Origin: Verrucomicrobiia bacterium
Lineage (GTDB): Bacteria; Verrucomicrobiota; Verrucomicrobiia; Limisphaerales; JADLHS01
NCBI GenBank assembly: GCA_011525685.1
Contig: WYBW01000121.1
Coordinates: 1-45,111, forward strand
Length of the DNA: 45,111 nt
Direction: 5' to 3'
Shown piece after piece: positions 41,569 through 45,111 of the stretch. A program made the translations under genes and the position numbers. The notes below the pieces were generated by a model, which ran no database searches, was not told the origin of the DNA, and saw nothing but the letters and a program-made list of their open reading frames with translations. Position 1 is the first letter of the stretch, and the number at the start of each line of letters is the position of its first letter.

Positions 41569-42645
41569 ATGGCTGCGGGCGACTTCCACCAGCGGAGCTT
41601 CGACGAAGGGACTCTTACCAAACTTCGGATATTCGAACTCTATGCCCGCGAGTGGCTGCCAGTGTTTCTTTCACGCGCAAAACCACCCCGGCGCGAAATC
41701 CACCTTTTTGATTTTTTCGCCGGACCTGGCATGGATTCGGCCGGCCATCTGGGCAGTCCGCTTCGTTTGCTGAAGCAGTTAAAGGAATGCCAGCATCTCG
41801 CCGGCTGGTCGCACGTTCATGTGAGCGCCCATTTCTTCGATGCCAGCGCCAGCAAAATCAAGCATCTCAAGGGGAATCTCCAGTCACCCGAGTATCACGT
41901 GCCCTCCGTGGCCCTTGATGTTCGCCCCATCGAGTTCCATGCCGCGCTGAAGGATTCCGCCCCCATCCTGGCCAACCGGCACGCTGCAAAGCTGGTGTTC
42001 ATTGATCAATGCGGCGTGGATCAGGTCACACCCGATGTGTTCCGACAACTGGTTGGCTCACCCACTTGCGATTTCCTCTTTTTCATTTCGTCATCCACTT
42101 TGCACCGCTTTCGCGATCATCCGGCCATCAAGCAAAAGATCTCCCGTCCTGAAGACCACTACCATGTTCATCGTGCCGTTCTGGCCTTCTACCGTGCGCT
42201 CTTGCCAGAGCGGTCAGAATACTACCTTGCGCCGTTCTCCATCCGCAAAGGTGCGAACGTCTATGGGCTGATTTTTGGCTCGGCTCACCCGCTGGGCATG
42301 GACAAGTTCCTGCAGGTTGCGTGGAAAGCGGACGAGATTAACGGCGAGGCGGATTTCGACATCAATCGCGAAAACATCCGACCGGGTGAAATGTTGCTGG
42401 CACTGGACGAGTTTCGCCCGAGCAAGGTCACGGCCTTCGAAAGGGAACTGGAGCAACTTCTGCGAAGCGGTTCTCTGAAAACAGAGTTGGATGTCGTGCG
42501 CGTATGCTTTGATTACGGCGTTACTCGTCAGCACGCAAAGCCAGTGTTGGCTAAACTGAAGAGTGAAAATGTAATCGCCGCCGATTTTCACGTTCCGCAG
42601 ATTGACAAGCTGGAAGCGCCGCGCCGCATCCGCTTCAAGCAGTGA
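41569..42645 (+). CDS. tcmP: TcmP (three-Cys-motif partner protein)
   Basis: 358 residues from ATG 41569 (a TTG at 41560 overlaps the upstream stop). The TcmP family is encoded next to three-Cys-motif (DUF5131/Gp37) proteins. Motifs: LFDFFAGPGMDS, FIDQCGVDQVTP and FDYGVTRQHAKP. The N-terminal LFDFFAGPG suggests a Rossmann-like methyltransferase-type loop. Function unknown; the close pairing implies a joint defence or modification role. Confidence 0.88.
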   Translation: MAAGDFHQRSFDEGTLTKLRIFELYAREWLPVFLSRAKPPRREIHLFDFFAGPGMDSAGHLGSPLRLLKQLKECQHLAGWSHVHVSAHFFDASASKIKHLKGNLQSPEYHVPSVALDVRPIEFHAALKDSAPILANRHAAKLVFIDQCGVDQVTPDVFRQLVGSPTCDFLFFISSSTLHRFRDHPAIKQKISRPEDHYHVHRAVLAFYRALLPERSEYYLAPFSIRKGANVYGLIFGSAHPLGMDKFLQVAWKADEINGEADFDINRENIRPGEMLLALDEFRPSKVTAFERELEQLLRSGSLKTELDVVRVCFDYGVTRQHAKPVLAKLKSENVIAADFHVPQIDKLEAPRRIRFKQ

Positions 42646-42653
42646 AGCCGGCG

Positions 42654-43490
42654 TAAGATCCGAATGCGGCAGCGGCAAAAGCCAGCTCGCGCTCGATTTG
42701 CTCGCGCAACTCACCGGCCACGGCGTCCGGTTCGTGTTCTTCGACATGAATGGCGAGTTGGAGGACGATCCCAACGACCCGCAGCAACGCCAAACCCTTT
42801 CCCGGTTTCTCGAGCAGACCGGCACGCGCTATGTGCGGTTGATTCAGGAAGATTTGCCCATCAATCCACTCATCCGCCACCCGAACCCGACCGAGAACGC
42901 CCAGATCGCCTACGAAATCGCCAACCTGATCCGTTGCTTCGCACCGCAACTCGGTGCAAACTAGGAGCGCAACATCAGCGATTGCTATCAGCGCCTCAGC
43001 GACCCGGATTTCCCGTCGCTGGCCACGGAACTGGAGAACAGCGGCGCGACGGGCGTTGATCTGGCGATCATCCAGAAGATCGAGCGGTTCAATCTCTTCG
43101 CCAGCGCCCAGACCGCCATTCCGCCGGAGCGCTGGCTTGAAACCTCGCTGGTGATTGATTTCAAGGGCTTCCACACCGACAGCGAAACGAAGTCTCTGGC
43201 GGCCGCGCCAGCTCCGTAGGAGCGACATCTTTGTAGATCGGAGTTCTCGTAACAAACCAAGCCCCGTAGGGGCGGCATCTTCCAGCCGATGTCGCTCCTG
43301 ACGGAGCTTGGAGGATGATTGTGCCGGGATTCTACAAAGATGTCGCGCCTCCGGCGCTGCTGCCGAGGGGACACAAGGCCGGCCTACTCAGTCAGCTTGC
43401 GCGGCAGGGCCTGTCATGGGGCTTCCCCGTCTGGCTCGCGTCGCAGGACGCCGACAAGTTCCTCACGCAAGGCACAAGGGAATTGCGAGT
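42654..43490 (+). pseudogene. HerA-like ATPase remnant, possibly the Dnd-associated DptH type
   Basis: The frame starts abruptly at a Walker A (GSGKSQLALDLL) with no N-terminal part; FVFFDMNGELED and EIANLIRCFAPQLGAN follow in the style of HerA/FtsK ATPases. A TAG at 42962-42964 then breaks the frame, and downstream codons continue in the same frame (ERNISDCYQRLSD... to 43209), so this is a simple nonsense mutation. An inverted-repeat element (43222-43346) follows. The C-terminal scrap GLSWGFPVWLASQDADKFLTQG appears after it in another frame, then decays into short repeats. Identification with DptH is a guess from context. Confidence 0.75.
43222..43346. mobile_element. MITE-like element with 16-bp perfect inverted ends
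   Basis: GCGACATCTTTGTAGA at 43222-43237 is the exact reverse complement of TCTACAAAGATGTCGC at 43331-43346. Internal repeats of CGTAGG and CCGTAGGGGCGGCATC are present. It interrupts the HerA-like frame. No transposase is encoded within it. Confidence 0.8.
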
Positions 43491-43680
43491 GACGAGTGAC
43501 GAGTGTCGAATCGAGCGGAAGTATTCGTCATTCGGAATTCGCCAGTCGTCATTTCGCGGGTCGCCCTCTGTCAGCGCGGCAAGCTGCAAACCACCGGCAT
43601 GGCCAGGCAGTTTTGGAAGGATGGAGGGAGGTAGAAGTCCGAAGTCCGAAGTCCGAGTTCTGAGGTCTGTCTGCGGCTGG
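43485..43680. repeat. Short tandem degenerate repeats (STRR-like), end of defence island
   Basis: AGTGACGAGTGACGAGTGTCGAA and GTCATTCGGAATTCGCCAGTCGTCATTTCG, then GAAGTCCGAAGTCCGAAGTCCG, show loosely periodic 7-10-bp units of the type seen at 38926-39515. They sit where the ATPase remnant ends. Confidence 0.65.
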
Positions 43681-43717
43681 CTTGCCCTCGTCCTATGCCC
43701 GGAGTAGGGTAAACCGC

Positions 43718-43942
43718 ATGTTGGATTGGACACAATGTTCAGCCGTTGAGCGCGTGCCCGGCAAGGTGAGCGGGGCGTGGGTGTTCAAGGGAACGCGCGT
43801 GCCGGTGGCTGCCCTCTTCGAGAACCTGGAGGGCGGCGCGACGGTGGGCCAATTCCTCGAGTGGTTTCCCGGTGTCTCCCGCGAGCAGGTCCAGACCGTT
43901 TTGAAATTCGCCGAGTCCACCCTCGCTGTGGCGGCGGCCTGA
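43718..43942 (+). CDS. DUF433 antitoxin-like protein
   Basis: 74 residues from ATG 43718. The pattern GAWVFKGTRVPVAALFENLEGGATVGQFLEWFPGVSREQVQTVLKFA is the DUF433 helix-turn-helix domain, an antitoxin type that precedes DUF5615 PIN-like toxins. It is followed 12 bp later by that partner. Confidence 0.88.
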   Translation: MLDWTQCSAVERVPGKVSGAWVFKGTRVPVAALFENLEGGATVGQFLEWFPGVSREQVQTVLKFAESTLAVAAA

Positions 43943-43954
43943 GCCTGGCGCCAC

Positions 43955-44269
43955 ATGCGCGTTCTCCTTGATCAAGGCACGCCCGTCCCGTTGCGCCGCG
44001 CGCTTGCACTACACGAAGTCTCCACCGCGTTTGAACTGGGCTGGTCGGATCTCGAAAACGGCGATTTGTTGCGCGCGGCCGAAGGACGATTCGAGGTCTT
44101 TGTCACCACGGACCAGAATCTCCGTTACCAGCAAAACCTCAGCGGACGGCAACTGGCCATCCTCGTATTGCCCACCACGAACTGGTTTGAGATTCAGCGG
44201 CCTCAGGACGAGGTGACTGCCGCTGTGAATTCGATGCGGCCCGGCGAATACCGCGAACTCCACTGGTAA
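43955..44269 (+). CDS. DUF5615 PIN-like toxin
   Basis: 104 residues. The opening MRVLLDQGTP and later VFVTTDQNLRYQQN carry acidic residues of the PIN-like nuclease fold of DUF5615. It pairs with the upstream DUF433 protein as a putative toxin-antitoxin module. Confidence 0.88.
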   Translation: MRVLLDQGTPVPLRRALALHEVSTAFELGWSDLENGDLLRAAEGRFEVFVTTDQNLRYQQNLSGRQLAILVLPTTNWFEIQRPQDEVTAAVNSMRPGEYRELHW

Positions 44270-44303
44270 GTCTGAGATCAACCGCACAGGGTTTTGAGCG
44301 CTG

Positions 44304-44371
44304 ACCGTAGCCGCCGATGCAAGTCGGCTCTGACTCTACGGCGTTTCAGATGGAGCGGACTCACGTCCGCT
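44304..44371. terminator. Hairpins between convergent gene pairs
   Basis: CCGTAG/CTACGG (44305-44341) encloses GCCGA/TCGGC, and AGCGGAC-TCAC-GTCCGCT (44354-44371) follows. Placed between the convergent DUF5615 and DUF4926 genes, these stems may end both transcripts, and they look like another dispersed repeat. Confidence 0.4.
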
Positions 44372-44380
44372 GCTACAACG

Positions 44381-44629
44381 TCAAGCCACCGTTGCCATCT
44401 GTCGCACGGTCAGCAGTTCGTTCGCGGTGAGCGGTTCGATTTGCGATTCCCGCACGGTTACCACGTCCACCGACTCGCCGACCGCATTGAACACCTCGAG
44501 CGTGTAGCCAGGCTCCTGCCCCGGGCGGCCAGGGTGCTGTTCGACAATGGTGGCCACGTCACCGCGCCGCAACCCCCGGGCGGGCAGGTCATCGGTCAGG
44601 GCCACGCGAATGAACAGATCGTACTTCAT
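44381..44629 (-). CDS. DUF4926 domain protein
   Basis: 82 residues, beginning MKYDLFIRVALTDDLPARGLRRGDVATIVE and ending in a beta-rich stretch. DUF4926 proteins are small partners in pairs with DUF6883. The start overlaps the stop of the upstream gene by four bases. Confidence 0.8.
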   Translation of the reverse strand: MKYDLFIRVALTDDLPARGLRRGDVATIVEQHPGRPGQEPGYTLEVFNAVGESVDVVTVRESQIEPLTANELLTVRQMATVA

Positions 44630-44952
44630 GTTTTGTCCGGTCGTAAGGTAACAAACTTCGTTTGACCTGTCGCGTCATCTTTCATCCAGATGCTCAAGAC
44701 GCGCAAGGCCCGCCCATTCGGTCCGGTCAGTGTGCCGCGAATCCGGTATTTCGGGCCGTATTCCGAGTCCTCAAACCATTCGGCATCCAGTGGCAGAAGC
44801 TGGGTGCGAATATCATCCAACAGGCGGTCCGCATGTTCCTGGGTGTAACCCGCAAGCGCAAGGAATTCCGATTTGTCGTCTTCACGGCGGAGGCGCAGAA
44901 GGTATTCCGTCACTTTCCTCCGGGCAATGATCGTGTCGGCGGGCAGCTTCAT
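44626..44952 (-). CDS. DUF6883 domain protein
   Basis: 108 residues. MKLPADTIIARRKVTEYLLRLRREDDKSEFLALAGYT, and later YGPKYRIRGTLTGPNGRALRVLSIWMKDD, match the DUF6883 pattern. It forms a tightly coupled pair with the DUF4926 gene, of the kind seen for toxin-antitoxin candidates; no function is proven. Confidence 0.8.
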   Translation of the reverse strand: MKLPADTIIARRKVTEYLLRLRREDDKSEFLALAGYTQEHADRLLDDIRTQLLPLDAEWFEDSEYGPKYRIRGTLTGPNGRALRVLSIWMKDDATGQTKFVTLRPDKT

Positions 44953-44958
44953 GGGCCT

Positions 44959-45111
44959 TCAACTGCGCAGCATTTTGACCGCGCGTGCGATGGCGGACAA
45001 GGCTGCTTTGACGTCGTCGGTTGTGTTCGCCAAGTCGAGCGAGAAGCGAATCATCTGCCGCGAGGCGGTGGATTCGGGCTTCATCGCTCTGACCACATGC
45101 GACGGTTCATC
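44959..45111 (-). CDS. Cysteine desulfurase (NifS/IscS-like), C-terminal part only
   Basis: Only the last 50 codons are in the window: the frame EPSHVVRAMKPE...MIRFSLDLANTTDDVKAAL and stop at 44959-44961. The EPSHV and IRFSL motifs match the C-terminal end of NifS/IscS-type PLP enzymes, which supply sulfur for Fe-S clusters. The 5' part is outside the window. It may link to the DUF6883/DUF4926 genes only by position. Confidence 0.78.
   Translation of the reverse strand, partial: DEPSHVVRAMKPESTASRQMIRFSLDLANTTDDVKAALSAIARAVKMLRS

Overview
The window is about 45 kb of GC-rich bacterial chromosome. Gene content points to Verrucomicrobiota, probably the Pedosphaera/Limisphaera group. The signs are an FHA protein next to a multi-pass Ser/Thr kinase with an N-terminal zinc ribbon, Tat-exported Gfo/Idh/MocA and glycoside-hydrolase proteins, a ceramidase-like secreted protein, a secreted sialidase-like lipoprotein, and many small dispersed palindromic repeats. 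This placement is inference from protein families; no rRNA or tRNA gene was seen.

Layout. 1-4.8 kb: a partial sialidase-like lipoprotein, then the kinase and FHA genes, all on the minus strand. 5.0-10.1 kb: a putative SOS mutagenesis unit read leftward, ridA > lexA > one long ORF joining a Y-family polymerase (DinB) to a C-family polymerase III alpha (DnaE). A LexA box close to the E. coli consensus lies at the ridA/lexA junction. The DnaE part carries in-frame palindromic repeat elements and stops after the palm domain. 10.3-18.3 kb: oxidoreductase, HEAT-repeat protein, alpha/beta hydrolase, an ABC ATPase without a permease, and dnaA. 18.6-21.7 kb: PII protein and an ABC-2 ATPase/permease pair. 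21.8-27.3 kb: NYN-domain protein, VWA protein, GH5 enzyme, YbhB-like protein, ceramidase-like protein and a Dabb protein. 27.3-30.6 kb: Xer recombinase directly behind a ParE-type toxin-antitoxin pair, a nucleotidyltransferase pair, and purC. 30.6-38.0 kb: a secreted toroid-like protein, sugar-nucleotide epimerase, unknown protein, M20 peptidase, flippase and GT2 glycosyltransferase, suggesting surface-polysaccharide work.

38.1-43.7 kb is a decayed defence island. A frameshifted and dismembered dndC (phosphorothioation) holds a four-helix-bundle (23S intervening-sequence type) gene. Intact HsdR_N-type nuclease, DUF5131 (Gp37/Gp68) and TcmP genes follow. Last comes a HerA-like ATPase broken by a nonsense codon and a MITE-like insertion. 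43.7-45.1 kb holds two more small gene pairs (DUF433/DUF5615 and DUF6883/DUF4926) and the 3' end of a cysteine desulfurase gene.

The strongest candidates for something new are the SOS-controlled lexA/dinB::dnaE fusion, with repeats inserted inside the polymerase ORF, and the four-helix-bundle cassette with its tandem short repeats inside dndC. All domain calls are from motif reading; no database search was run.
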